Positions 41,137 to 50,947 of a stretch of 64,000 nt of DNA are shown here, piece by piece (within the stretch, counting starts at the first letter, position 1; every line of letters starts with the position of its first letter). Below the pieces are notes generated by a model. It was not told where the DNA came from, ran no database searches, and worked only from the letters and a program-made list of their open reading frames with translations. The stretch comes from Craspedostauros australis (taxonomy: Eukaryota; Bacillariophyta; Bacillariophyceae; Mastogloiales; Achnanthaceae). A program made the translations under genes and the position numbers. The stretch is from assembly GCA_026770025.1 (NCBI GenBank), contig JAMXDE010000044.1, positions 372,001-436,000 on the forward strand, given 5' to 3'.

Positions 41137-42351
41137 TCATGGGATGAGACCGATGTATTCTTCGAATGTCAGCTTGTGCAATTGGTACCGTGCAGACTGC
41201 TGATTGCCATTCATGGTACAATGGATGTTGGCGAGGAACGCAGCAACAAAATGAATGTGTGTGAGAGGATTGAGCAGTGTTTTGTTGGCGTTGCGAACGC
41301 TGACGAGGGGGAAATTCTTCGTGATCTCCTTGAATGCCCACTCAACACAGATGCGTCCCGACGCCATGTCCTTGTTGCACTGCGCCTCAGAGGACCCTGG
41401 AACAGTGTGTTTGTATGCAGCGAATATGTATGGTGTAGTAGGATATGCTGGATCACCGTAGAGACGATATGGAGGATTGTTCTCATCCAACGGCATGAGA
41501 GCCTCCAGTCGCTGTTCGATTTGGCTTTGCTGGAACATGTACCCGTCACCACGAGCACCTGCAATCGGCCCAAAGTAGTGAATGAGCAACCCATCTGGCG
41601 CAACGATTCCTTGATAGTGCAGCCCATGACCGCGTTTATAGCCAGAGTAGAGGTCCTCTTGATTCTCCGTGGGACGACAGGTTTCCCAGAACGTGCCGTC
41701 GACATAAGCGATCACATCATCCACCAAGCCGCGGGTGAGACGGTGATTGTTCTCCGCATAGTCGGAGAATCGAGCATGAAACAAACCGATGTCGCTCAGG
41801 TACGGCTTGCCAATGGCATAGAAGAAGGAGTAGAAAGTGGAGGCAATACTGGAAATGCGGTTGCTGTCCATGCTGAATCTCTGTTCCATGTCACGCAGCC
41901 ATCCGCGATGTGCCAGACGGAACAACATGACAAGCAATCCCATTTCGTATGATACCGTGTATCGATTTTTCACTTGAATACATGCGGGATCTGCCTCACC
42001 GGACACCGCCTGGAATTTGGGCCAGAGACGGTCAGCCAGACGTTGAAGATCACACGCACGGAAACGAAAGTGACGAACACTTTCGTGCTCGTCCAGTTCT
42101 GCGATGGAAATGTTCCTGTTGGTGAACACAGGAGGAGGTCCCAATGGAGTGAGGTAGAGTTGCTGCATTTCTAGCACATGACGGCCCAATGCGACAATGT
42201 TGCTATAGTGCTCAACCAGAATCACGACGCCTGCATGATCCAGACGTTGGAAGTCGATGTCTGCAAGTTGAGCGATGGCAGCATCAAATCGAGCGATGAC
42301 TTCTTGCAATGCCTGCCGCTCGGGAACAGTACTCCAATTACGATTGACCAT
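41137..42351 (-). CDS. PIF/Harbinger DDE transposase (DDE_Tnp_4 type)
   Basis: The ATG at 42351 gives 404 residues starting MVNRNWSTVPERQ; the frame is open upstream to 42459 but that part lacks protein-like character. Catalytic residues are clear: Asp in IAYVDGTFWETCRP (~218), Asp in RLYGDPAYPTTPYI (~300) and Glu in SGRICVEWAFKEI (~337), a DD36E spacing within the family range. A helical region around residues 85-180 (DLQRLADRLWP, then MGLLVMLFRLAHRGWLRDME) matches the usual N-terminal helix-turn-helix portion of Harbinger transposases. The frame has no internal break. It is convergent with the accessory gene and lies inside intact terminal repeats. Confidence 0.9.
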   Translation of the reverse strand: MVNRNWSTVPERQALQEVIARFDAAIAQLADIDFQRLDHAGVVILVEHYSNIVALGRHVLEMQQLYLTPLGPPPVFTNRNISIAELDEHESVRHFRFRACDLQRLADRLWPKFQAVSGEADPACIQVKNRYTVSYEMGLLVMLFRLAHRGWLRDMEQRFSMDSNRISSIASTFYSFFYAIGKPYLSDIGLFHARFSDYAENNHRLTRGLVDDVIAYVDGTFWETCRPTENQEDLYSGYKRGHGLHYQGIVAPDGLLIHYFGPIAGARGDGYMFQQSQIEQRLEALMPLDENNPPYRLYGDPAYPTTPYIFAAYKHTVPGSSEAQCNKDMASGRICVEWAFKEITKNFPLVSVRNANKTLLNPLTHIHFVAAFLANIHCTMNGNQQSARYQLHKLTFEEYIGLIP

Positions 42352-42690
42352 GACAACGATGGTAAGTAGTGATCGAACGTGTAGAGGAGCTGCGTGTGCG
42401 AAGGTGCGATGAACACAGACTAATTCAATGAGCAACGAGTATAGCATGGAGGGAAGCATGGAGGGAACGCATCATGCAACACCAAAAAAGGAACCGATGA
42501 TGTGTTGTGACACTCATGGCCAAAATGTGACGCTCTTCGGGAGAAGCGAACATGTCTAAATTAGATACCCTAGAGATGGCGCGAACGGTTATAGACTCCA
42601 CGTAATCCAAGCAGTATTCTGTCACGCACCAGTCCTGTGCAGTTTCCGCCACTCGAGAGTCAATGTCGCATGTGACATGGCTGTGGGGGC

Positions 42691-42726
42691 CTCTCGATGG
42701 AAATCCAAACAATGCGAGACCTCTCT
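42691..42726 (-). repeat. Right 36-bp terminal inverted repeat
   Basis: Begins CTCTCGATGGAAATCC and ends GCGAGACCTCTCT, followed by ATT. It matches the left repeat base for base. Confidence 0.92.
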
Positions 42727-42729
42727 ATT
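42727..42729. repeat. ATT target-site duplication, right of the Harbinger element
   Basis: Matches the ATT at 38562-38564 on the left side of the element and the ATT at 37778-37780. Confidence 0.8.
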
Positions 42730-43773
42730 CTATTTCCGATTCTGCTCTCTCTCTCTGCTGCTCTGTTCATCGTGATCTCGTGTTGTGCATCAGCCACTCT
42801 GCTGATCTTATCTTGTGTATCCATGTTGCTTCCGGTTATGGAGCAATCCCATTCGTACTCGGAACCATTGGCGCATTCATCTGTGATTCTATCTTGCTCA
42901 CAGATTGCAATGTTGATGTTCCGAATCTGAACACATAAGGACACACATGGGGAGTCCTCCAATGTCAAGGTGTTTGCAAGTGTCATGTTCAATCTTGCAT
43001 TCTGCACACTGGGGTAAAGTATTGAGACCACTACATTCGGTCACAGTTTCGGTCGTGGTACAGACACACGATTCATCTGACCTCCGTGAGTTTTCAGTCT
43101 CGATTCGAGTCCCGCCTTAGTCTGGTCGGTGACGTCATGCCAATTCTCTCCCTTTCGAAGTAACCGTAGTCCCCTGTAAACTCGTTTCGAAAAAGAGCTG
43201 TGAGCCAATCGATTACTTAGGGGCGCCCACTGACGTGGCGCCCGATACTACGGGAGTTTTCCCATGGTATCAACAAACGAGTTTGTCCGGAACGGTGGTA
43301 CCAAAACTTAGTCGGTCTGGTCCTTGTTGCCAGCATGCATGGATGAGACTCGATGCTCTGGACTTTTTTCAAAAATGCCAAGGCGCGCGCTTTTTGGAAA
43401 TTGTCATTGCCGATTGGCACTTCGCGCCGGCCAGCGGACGGGAGAAAATGCACCACGATAACGCTAGTTGTTGAGGTCCAGCTCCAATATGGGAGAAACG
43501 GTTATTTTGTATATTTATATGTTTCGTGTTGGTCGTTTCGATCCGTCTTCGACGTCACAAGGAACGATACCACTCCATAGAACACCAATCACAAGACGCC
43601 ACAGAACATCATTGCTGTGCTACGTGGTAGTGGAAGGGTTGCGTGGCCTTGGTACTTGTGAAGCGTTCTGTGCATTGTGCTTTGCGCACATTCGGTACAA
43701 TTCTGGGTAATCTCCACGTCCCCCAACCGTTGAGAACAACACACTTGACACAACAGCACCACAACAACACGAC
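42730..43773. other. Intergenic stretch right of the Harbinger element
   Basis: Nothing recognised. Between 43050 and 43260 are GC-rich direct words (GGGGCGCCCACTGACGTGGCGCCC near 43219 contains a GGGCGCC/GGCGCCC pair) but no coding or RNA feature I can name. Confidence 0.4.
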
Positions 43774-44823
43774 AATGGAGAAACACAACGAAACTCCCCA
43801 AGCGCCGTCGAACGGCATCATCGGCGCTGCGATAACCATCGCTCCATTGCAAGATCTGAGTGCACAGGCGGAACCGCCATGGAAAGTTTGATGGACGAGC
43901 GAGAGGGGGCTGCCGGAGTGGTTCAATTGGGACCGTGACAGGACCACGCGCAAACGGCACGATTTGGAGGAAAATCCGCTGGTTGGGTATGGTCACTGCC
44001 TGGAATGCAGAGGCCATCCCAACAACCATGGATGGGCAAGACGCATCAAGGACGACGATGTGAAAACGCCCACGAAGTTTGAGGCTCAAAGATGGCCTGG
44101 AAGGCGTGGACGGAAAGAAACAGTGGAGGGCAAGAGTTTCTTTTGGTGGGTGGCAGCCCACTTGTCACATGGCTTCGCCAATGGGCACCATCAACAATTC
44201 ACCCCAAATCGCCAAGCCATCCATGTATGATGTGGTCAAAATCAAGCCAGGAAAGAGGACATCGAAGAATTCCTTTGTTATCTTGTCTGGAACAGGCTGC
44301 AGATGCGAATTCACACCAAGGGGTCAATTTTGGAGTTCAAAAACAGCACGATGGCCTCATCATACTGAGGTGTACCATCGGGGGCATGGGCGCCCCGCCC
44401 ATTCTGAACACATCAGTGTGTCGCCAAGGGATGTGGGAACGCTTGAGGGGCATGTGGAGGAGCTGCAAGGATCGTATCGACGAGATACGGATCCGAATAC
44501 GAACGGCATCCGTGTGGCCCAAAAAATGTCGAAATTCTGCATTTCAGTGCAGGGAGACTTCGGAGTATGAGATGCGGATATCCGCGCGGATCTTCATGGA
44601 GTGGATAGATGGGGGGTATGCGGAGCCAATGTGGTGCGCATGTTGCAGAGATTTCAGGATTATGATGATGATCATGGATGATGAAGGGTGGGCAGCATGG
44701 TGGCATCCAGAATTTTTGGCATCCCTTGCATCACGGACAGCAAGCCAAAATGATGTTAAAAATAAAGTTCATAGAAATCCAACTTCGACATTCAGAATCA
44801 CTGATAGACAGGTGTCCGAATGA
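43774..44823 (+). pseudogene. Decayed coding region of unknown family
   Basis: From the ATG at 43774 one frame reads about 39 codons to a TGA at 43889-43891. It then continues in the same frame for ~112 codons with strongly protein-like content (EWFNWDRDRTTRKRHDLEEN, CLECRGHPNNHGW, GKSFFWWVAAHLSHGFANG). Downstream the likely coding sense moves to another frame (44092-44823) with Trp- and Cys-rich segments (EYEMRISARIFMEWIDGGYA, PMWCACC). A single stop plus frame changes suggest a broken gene or transposon remnant rather than an intact product. The Cys pairs hint at a small zinc-binding unit. Family unknown. Confidence 0.35.
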
Positions 44824-45206
44824 ACTGTTTAGTTTTAAATGTAAATGAGGTGTTGTTGAGATATAGCATCATAAGCAGTCACATGGATGGTTTTTGGGGC
44901 GTGCTCTAGATTCGTGTATTGTATCACGACTCATCGCTCACAAAATGCTTCAACTCGTGGTATCGTTGGGCATTTTCCTGTGGTCTGCTTGGTGGTTTTC
45001 TGCGAGAAATCAAATAGTGCGATTTTTGGCGCCGAGCGATTGGAACAACAAACACAACACAACAAACACAACACAACAAACAGCAGCAGAACAGCAGCAG
45101 CAGAACAGCAGCAGAACAGATGATTCATGATCTTGACTGTGGCACCTTTGTTTTGCATCAAAAGTGATCTTGTCATATCTACCACACCATCCTGCATACC
45201 TCCAAC
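44824..45206. other. Spacer with CAA/CAG low complexity
   Basis: AACAAACACAAC repeats followed by CAGCAGAACAG repeats at 45045-45118, directly upstream of the tyrosine recombinase gene. No gene. Confidence 0.5.
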
Positions 45207-47792
45207 ATGCCTGATACCTCCAATATGACTACTCTCGCCGCCCCTACTGGCAGTCCAACCACCGATCCCATCGTGCCTCCCATTGTGCCCATCACCGCAC
45301 CTGACAATGCACCTGACAATGCACCTGACAATGCACCTGACAATGCACCTGACAATGCACCTGACAATGCACCAGCCAATACAGTCCCTGCCATGTGCTC
45401 CTCCACCAAAGACGTCAATACAAAGGTGATTGTGTTCATGGCATACTTCCTGAGGAAGAAGTACAGTGCAGCAGAGCTGAAGGTGCTGCGGGCAAAGAGT
45501 GAACCGTACACCGCCGCCGAGTATGATAATGTCCGTCCTGAGCACATTGCGTGCTTCTTGATGAAGATGGCATTTGGAACTGAGAATCCTGGGCCCAGTG
45601 ATGCCTCCTCTTCTGCCAGGTTGGGTACTCTGCAGCGCTACAAATCTGCCATCTCCTCGAAGATGCCACCCAACGATTGGTGCGATCGCACTAATACGGG
45701 AAATCCAGTGCTCAGCAAATACGTCGACAGGGCGATCAAACACGTCGCGAAATTGGAGAAGACGGGCGATTGCAAGGAGAGCACAGAGAGAGAGCCATTC
45801 GAAATCGCTGAGTTTGAGCAGTTGTTGTCCATGCTTGGTGCTGCGAATGATTGGCAAACCTCGTGCGGTCTCACCTCCTTCTTCAAGTTGCAATTCCACC
45901 TCATCGGCCGTTGCAGTGACATTGCAGACCTCAAGTATTCCTACTTCTACACCATCCCAAATGCCGAAGGGCACATCGGCATCAGGGTGATGAAGTCAAA
46001 GAATTCTACAGACATCCACAAGATTCCTCTCCAGATCATCGTCGGATCGTTTGACATTGCCCACTGTCCGATCCTTGCCCTTGCAATCCATATGGAGGTC
46101 TCCTTGGCTCAGTCGCAACAAGAGGAACCCTACATCTTCTTTTTCTCCGGAAGCGGCGCAAAAGTGCCTAAAGCAACAGCAAAGATGGCCAATAATGCCG
46201 TTAACTTCTGTACTAGCGATCCTGATTTCAAGATCGTCTCTAGTATCAGGCCAGTGAAGCTGCTTGGAACACATTCAATCAGGAAGTGCGCTGCCACCCA
46301 CGCAAGCAATATCGGTTGCAGCCCCCACAAGGTCAACAAGAGAGCTCGGTGGGCTGACCCACATGCTAAAGTGATCGCCCGCTATGTTGATGTCACTCTC
46401 TCGTGCATTGATGCAGAGGTAGCATGCCAGTCCACCATCGGTGCGCCATGCAAGTACAACGTGATCAATCCAGAATTGGTCACAGACGAGTGGCTCCTCA
46501 AGCATGTTGGCGCAGGAATTGCGAAAAAATTCAACAACCCCCTTGCCCTTGCATTTGCTCGTGGACTCCTGTGGGGTGCGATGGATTCTAAGGCCTGCCA
46601 GATGATGCCTGCATGGCTCTCTGACAGTGTGCGTAAGGCCTACCGCGAGCTGGCACAGAAATCTAACTTGGACCCAGATGCTAACCCTGTGAAGCGAGTC
46701 TGCCTCTACGTTGGCAACGTGCGTGGTGCACTCAAGATTGCAGAGGGTCCACGTCCGAGCATCGATCAAGCGGCTGGTATGGATGGCAATCCATTCCAGG
46801 ATTACCACCACACCAACGGGCTCGCAGAGGTTGCGGTCGACAGGTTGGAAACCCAAAAGCGTGTCCTTGGCAACGTCATGGCGAGCGTTGAAGAGATCAG
46901 GTCTACCGTCCTGGCCAACCAGGTCAAGAGCAACAGGACGGAGACGAAGCAGGACCTGATGGAGACGAAGCTGGACAGGATCGAAAACAAGCTCGACGCC
47001 CTCTTCGATCTTCTTACGAAGAACAGCAACCATCAACCTCCCATCATCGATCCGGTACCAGCAGCAACTGTGCCAATCAATGTGCCTGTGCCAATCAATG
47101 CGACTGTGCCAATCAATGCGACTGTGCCAATCAATGTGCCCGTGCCAATCAATGTGCCTGTGCCAACCGCAGAACCTGAACCAGCACCACCCACACCACC
47201 CACAGAACCTGCACCAACCGCAACATTCGCGCCAATGGAGGTCGAAACAGAACCATCCAAGGTGGAGCGAGCAGAGGCTGAAGCGCAACTCCAAGAACAG
47301 AGATTGGAGCGAATTCTTGCAGAGGCTGCAGAGCAGAAGCGAATCGCAAAGGAAGCGAGAGCCAGAGCAAGGACGATCGCAAAGCAGACGAAGAAGCCTG
47401 CTCCAGGGCAAGCAGTCCTCACTAGACAAATCCGCACGTTGGAGCGGCTTTGGGAGGAGTACTTCGTGGGGATGAGGGGGTTGATTCCGGCGAAGAACAT
47501 GGGAAAGGCCCTCCAGGACAACATCAATAAGTCCACCTTCGGGCGTCGCAGGTACATTTGGGAGGAGTTCGACCGTCTCGCTGAGAGAGGCATCGTCGGA
47601 GAACAAGACGTTTGTCTCCACATCCGCAACGAGTTCGGCAACAAGGCCACCATGGGCCAATTGAACTCCCTCATTCTTGAGAGGGAGAGAGACGTGGGAA
47701 ACAAACCAACCCGACAAAGCAAAGCGAGACAAGCAATCAAAGCAACCAAAGCTGCCAACGACAGCAACAGCGTCAACAGGATGGAGCTTTGA
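45207..47792 (+). CDS. CryptonS-like tyrosine recombinase (transposon integrase)
   Basis: An intact 861-residue frame from ATG. After a Pro/Thr-rich start and six PDNA-type tetrapeptide repeats (residues 32-56), the protein holds a tyrosine-recombinase core. It has Arg in HLIGRCSDIADLKYSYF (R235), a Lys in the following beta region (K263/K265), the H-x-x-R box in GTHSIRKCAATHAS (H356, R359), then RARWADPH and the nucleophile in ARYVD (Y393). A downstream STIGAPCKYNV…TDEWLLKHVG block is typical of stramenopile Cryptons (CryptonS). The C-terminal half has a coiled-coil-like stretch (residues ~555-610), a TVPINVPVPINA repeat and a basic helical tail. These elements move through circular DNA by recombination and lack terminal inverted repeats, so the ends are not defined here. 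Confidence 0.85.
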   Translation: MPDTSNMTTLAAPTGSPTTDPIVPPIVPITAPDNAPDNAPDNAPDNAPDNAPDNAPANTVPAMCSSTKDVNTKVIVFMAYFLRKKYSAAELKVLRAKSEPYTAAEYDNVRPEHIACFLMKMAFGTENPGPSDASSSARLGTLQRYKSAISSKMPPNDWCDRTNTGNPVLSKYVDRAIKHVAKLEKTGDCKESTEREPFEIAEFEQLLSMLGAANDWQTSCGLTSFFKLQFHLIGRCSDIADLKYSYFYTIPNAEGHIGIRVMKSKNSTDIHKIPLQIIVGSFDIAHCPILALAIHMEVSLAQSQQEEPYIFFFSGSGAKVPKATAKMANNAVNFCTSDPDFKIVSSIRPVKLLGTHSIRKCAATHASNIGCSPHKVNKRARWADPHAKVIARYVDVTLSCIDAEVACQSTIGAPCKYNVINPELVTDEWLLKHVGAGIAKKFNNPLALAFARGLLWGAMDSKACQMMPAWLSDSVRKAYRELAQKSNLDPDANPVKRVCLYVGNVRGALKIAEGPRPSIDQAAGMDGNPFQDYHHTNGLAEVAVDRLETQKRVLGNVMASVEEIRSTVLANQVKSNRTETKQDLMETKLDRIENKLDALFDLLTKNSNHQPPIIDPVPAATVPINVPVPINATVPINATVPINVPVPINVPVPTAEPEPAPPTPPTEPAPTATFAPMEVETEPSKVERAEAEAQLQEQRLERILAEAAEQKRIAKEARARARTIAKQTKKPAPGQAVLTRQIRTLERLWEEYFVGMRGLIPAKNMGKALQDNINKSTFGRRRYIWEEFDRLAERGIVGEQDVCLHIRNEFGNKATMGQLNSLILERERDVGNKPTRQSKARQAIKATKAANDSNSVNRMEL
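45298..45374 (+). repeat. 12-bp coding repeat (PDNA) in the recombinase gene
   Basis: Six near-identical CCTGACAATGCA units. A second array, with units CCAATCAATGTGCCTGTG or similar, lies at about 47070-47165 and encodes VPINVP/ATVPIN. Confidence 0.9.
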
Positions 47793-48000
47793 GAGAATGA
47801 ACATCAGGATCCATGATGAACTACAGCCCGTATTGGGCGTAGAGTAGTCATGGATCATTCTAGTAAACGTACAATATAGCAATTGTGATACAGTGAATTC
47901 TGCTGTGTCTCGCGTGGTGTTTTGGTGTGCTTCTCTGTGTGTGTTGGTGCTGGTACGCAGTGATTCGAATCGTGTGTCGACTTTCGGTCCAAAACAGAAA
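47793..48000. other. Short spacer after the recombinase gene
   Basis: No feature seen apart from the end of the coding region. The right end of the Crypton element probably lies here or in the duplicated region that follows. Confidence 0.4.
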
Positions 48001-49245
48001 CGATCGGGGGTGTGATCAGAATCAAGGAGAGCGAGGATGTCCACGACGATCGGAGAAACTTTTGTTGCGGATTGGACATGCATTTTTGATTCCGTCATCT
48101 CAGCCGTTCGCACAGATCGGCCATGGTCGATCCCAGAATCGACGAGGATGAGGATACACACGGTGATCACAAAACTTCGATGACGATTCGATTCGGAGTA
48201 CTTCGCACAAACAAAAAAGGATGATGCGCACAGCCATCACAGAGCGTTTTCGCGACTGCTCACCACAACACCATCGCTATTATGCTGATAACACTATGCT
48301 ATTATACTATAGTATTATACTATAGTATAGTATATTATTATACTACGGTACTCCACCACGACGATACTACGCTACTACGCTACTACACGATCGAGGTGAT
48401 TTCAATGATGTCCAACTCATCCTCGTCACCACATCATCGTGATGTGATGCGCAATACCATGGCATAACGAATACGAGGAGAGTGCACTTTTATGTTATAA
48501 CATATAATTCAGACAATCATAGTATGATGCCTGTTAGGAATGGTATTACTCTCATGGTCGTGTGCTTTCTCTGCTTTGGATTGTATTCCATGCGACAGGA
48601 ATCGGCCATGATGTCTCAGAACTGAGGAGAGTGAGGATGCGCACGGCGATTGGAGGAGTTTTGTTGTGGATCCGATCCGAGTTTTGTGTGTCGCCGTCGT
48701 CTCTTTTTTCCGTCATCGTTCGCCCATGGGTCGACTCCAGAAAATGGCGGACAAAAGCATGACGCGCACAGCCATCACAGAGCGCTTTCGCGACTGCTCA
48801 CCACAACATCATCGCTATTGTACTGAAAGCACTATGCTACTATACTAAAGTACTACGCTCCCACGCGACTACGCTCCCACGCTACTGCGCTACTACACTA
48901 CTACACGATCGATGTGATTTCAATGATGTCCAACTCATCCTCGTCACCACATCATCGTGATGTGATGCGCAATACGATGGCATAACGAATACGAGGAGAG
49001 TGCACTTTTATGTTATAACATATAATTCAGACAATCATAGTATGATGCCTGTGAGGAATGGTATTTCTCTCATGGTCGTGTGCTTTCTCTGCTTTGGATT
49101 GTATTCCATGCGACAGGAATCGGCCATGATGTCTCAGAACTGAGGAGAGTGAGGATGCGCACGGCGATTGGAGGAGTTTTGTTGTCCCTTTTTCCGTCAT
49201 CGTTCGTCCATGAGTCGACTCCAGAAAATGGTCGACTGCTGTGTG
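48000..49245. repeat. Direct duplications of a ~0.52-0.54-kb unit
   Basis: CACAGCCATCACAGAGCG occurs at about 48231 and 48768. The block from TATGATGCCTGT through GGAGGAGTTTTGTTGT occurs at about 48520-48667 and 49040-49187. A more diverged third copy of the GAGGATG…GATCGGAG part precedes at about 48020. The copies are direct and adjacent. An AT-rich palindromic stretch (48295-48345) lies in the left copy, and the equivalent in the second copy is reduced. Confidence 0.8.
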
Positions 49246-49331
49246 GGGAGTAGAGCAGGACGAAAAGGAGACACCAATCGAGCGGAGCACCGATACGACC
49301 GACATATCAGCGCTGCTCCAAGCGCAATGGA

Positions 49332-50947
49332 TTGTGTCGTACCCCATTGTACATAATTGAGCGGATCAGCTACAGTGTAGGCAGACAGATGAGACTTGAC
49401 CAGAGTGGAATGAGGATGCGAACGAGCAGGGCGACCCATGTATGGGTAGTGCCATCATCGAACATGATTGTTACCTTTGATCATTTGCAGTCGGGCTATT
49501 GGCCATTTCCAGAGGGCGCACATCATCAGGAATCCGTAGTGGGAGTAGGATGGTTGATTGGAATGGCGAATTTGAACGAATGTGGTGGCGGTCGCCAATA
49601 TGCGCGTGATCGGTGGCATGTGAAAGAGAGATGATCGCAGTATAGTATCGCAGGCATTCAGATGGTCGATCATCGCACTGGAACGACGATGTCGACAAAA
49701 CGGCGGGAGCGGAGCAGGGACGGAACGGTCCGGAGCGTGATGAGGAACTGCATGGAGATGAGTGGTCAGTGTGGATAGGGGGAGAGAAGGCTTGCGCGAG
49801 CACGAAGGATACTCTGTGGGAACACGTGCAGTGGCAGAAAACCGAGCAGTGGCAGAGCAGGACAGGCAAAATGGACTGGGAGGAGATGGCTGACGTCGAC
49901 GGCCATTCTATACGAGCGGCGATGCATGGGCTGGAGAATGGAAGGCGACGATAAGTGGTGAAGCACGCGGCGCATTTCGGACCGGTCGGCAGGAATATGC
50001 GGAAGTGGAAATTCTGGAGCGATGGCCTATGCCTGGTATGCAAAACAGAGGAAGAGATGAAGGCGCATGTGATGCAGTGTCAGCATCCTGCTGCGATGCG
50101 CGTGAGGCATGCTGCTTTGAAGAAGTGGGCGCACGCGATGAGAATGGACGAGGGGGATCCGCAAATGGTACAAGAGATCGTGCGACAGGTGCGAATGTGG
50201 ACAGAACAGCGCGAGACGGAACCGCAAGGGTGGTCTGATGTGCACAGAGCATCGATGGCGCAAGGCAAGATTGGATGGGACAAGATGGTGCTGGGGAGGT
50301 GGTCTTGGCAGTGGCGGCGAGTACGGACTGAAACGATGCGGCGCAGTGGCAGTAGAGATACGCCAACGCATTGGATTAGCCAAGCGATTCGAGGCCTGTG
50401 GGAAGTACGATGGGTGGCGTGGAAAGCATGAAATCAGGCACTGTACGAGGATGAGATTTGGAGCAAATAGACAGAGAAGGTCCAGCAGGCGCAAGAGAAG
50501 GTGGAAGTGGTGTAGCAGCGAGGGAGTAGAAGATTATTATGGAGGGACGCAGGGCTGCTGGAGAACACGAGCAAGGAGCAGGTCCAGAGAATGCCAGTGG
50601 ATGAGCAACTTGCGCGGGTGCGGCATGTGGAGTTGGCCAGATTAGGAACAGCGGCAAGCCGGTTATGGCAGACGGGGCCGAGGACAGGAGCAGCAACGCC
50701 CACCATGGGTGACAGGCAACGAAGAGGGCGCCAAAGGGAGGATTATGGCATCAGGAGGGGCAGAAGAGGAAGTGCGCGAGCAGTCTCCGGTCAAAGAGGG
50801 CAGAGCGTGAACAAGCGAGGCGGAGACGCGGGAATTCATGATATGGGTGAAGTGCACGGCGGATGTGGAATCGGGTGCCCAGTGCGGTATGTTCTATGTG
50901 ATTTATGGAGATGGCAATCTGTGGAAGGCAGGGAAGTGAGATCCTAA
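49332..50947 (+). pseudogene. Decayed retroelement polyprotein, C-terminal part
   Basis: Three consecutive plus-strand pieces follow an order I recognise from stramenopile reverse-transcriptase-bearing elements. A GYWPFPEG…VGWLIGMANL…RWHVKER block at ~49480-49634 is first. Then PVGRNMRKWKFW with a zinc-knuckle-like CLVCKTEEEMKAHVMQC lies at ~49980-50090. Last come IGWDKMVLGRWSWQWRRV and WISQAIRGLWEVRWVAW up to 50431, with a Gln/Arg-rich tail beyond. The first block is in a different frame, and in-frame stops occur at 49952, 50429, 50468 and 50513, so the copy is dead. No reverse transcriptase core is visible upstream; the copy is 5'-truncated or replaced by the duplications at 48-49.2 kb. Confidence 0.55.

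Larger units (their letters stand above)
38565..42726. mobile_element. Autonomous PIF/Harbinger DNA transposon, 4162 bp
   Basis: Exact 36-bp terminal inverted repeats bound the element (38565-38600 and 42691-42726, outer end AGAGAGGTCTCGCATTG). ATT flanks it directly on both sides, a 3-bp duplication as expected for PIF/Harbinger. Inside are the two genes typical of the superfamily: a Myb/trihelix-like protein (39100 onward, plus) and a DDE transposase (42351-41137, minus), arranged convergently. Identical terminal repeats and an open transposase frame suggest recent activity. A frame break late in the accessory gene may be natural or a lesion. Confidence 0.9.

Noticed and set aside
43080..43120. 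tRNA-like TTCGAGTCCC word
   Set aside because: No matching stem on the 5' side, and no anticodon or D arm could be drawn. Not a tRNA.
46275..48170. 631-codon open frame on the minus strand
   Set aside because: It is antisense to the tyrosine recombinase gene, whose catalytic motifs are all in the plus frame. The minus peptide is repetitive mirror sequence without motifs.
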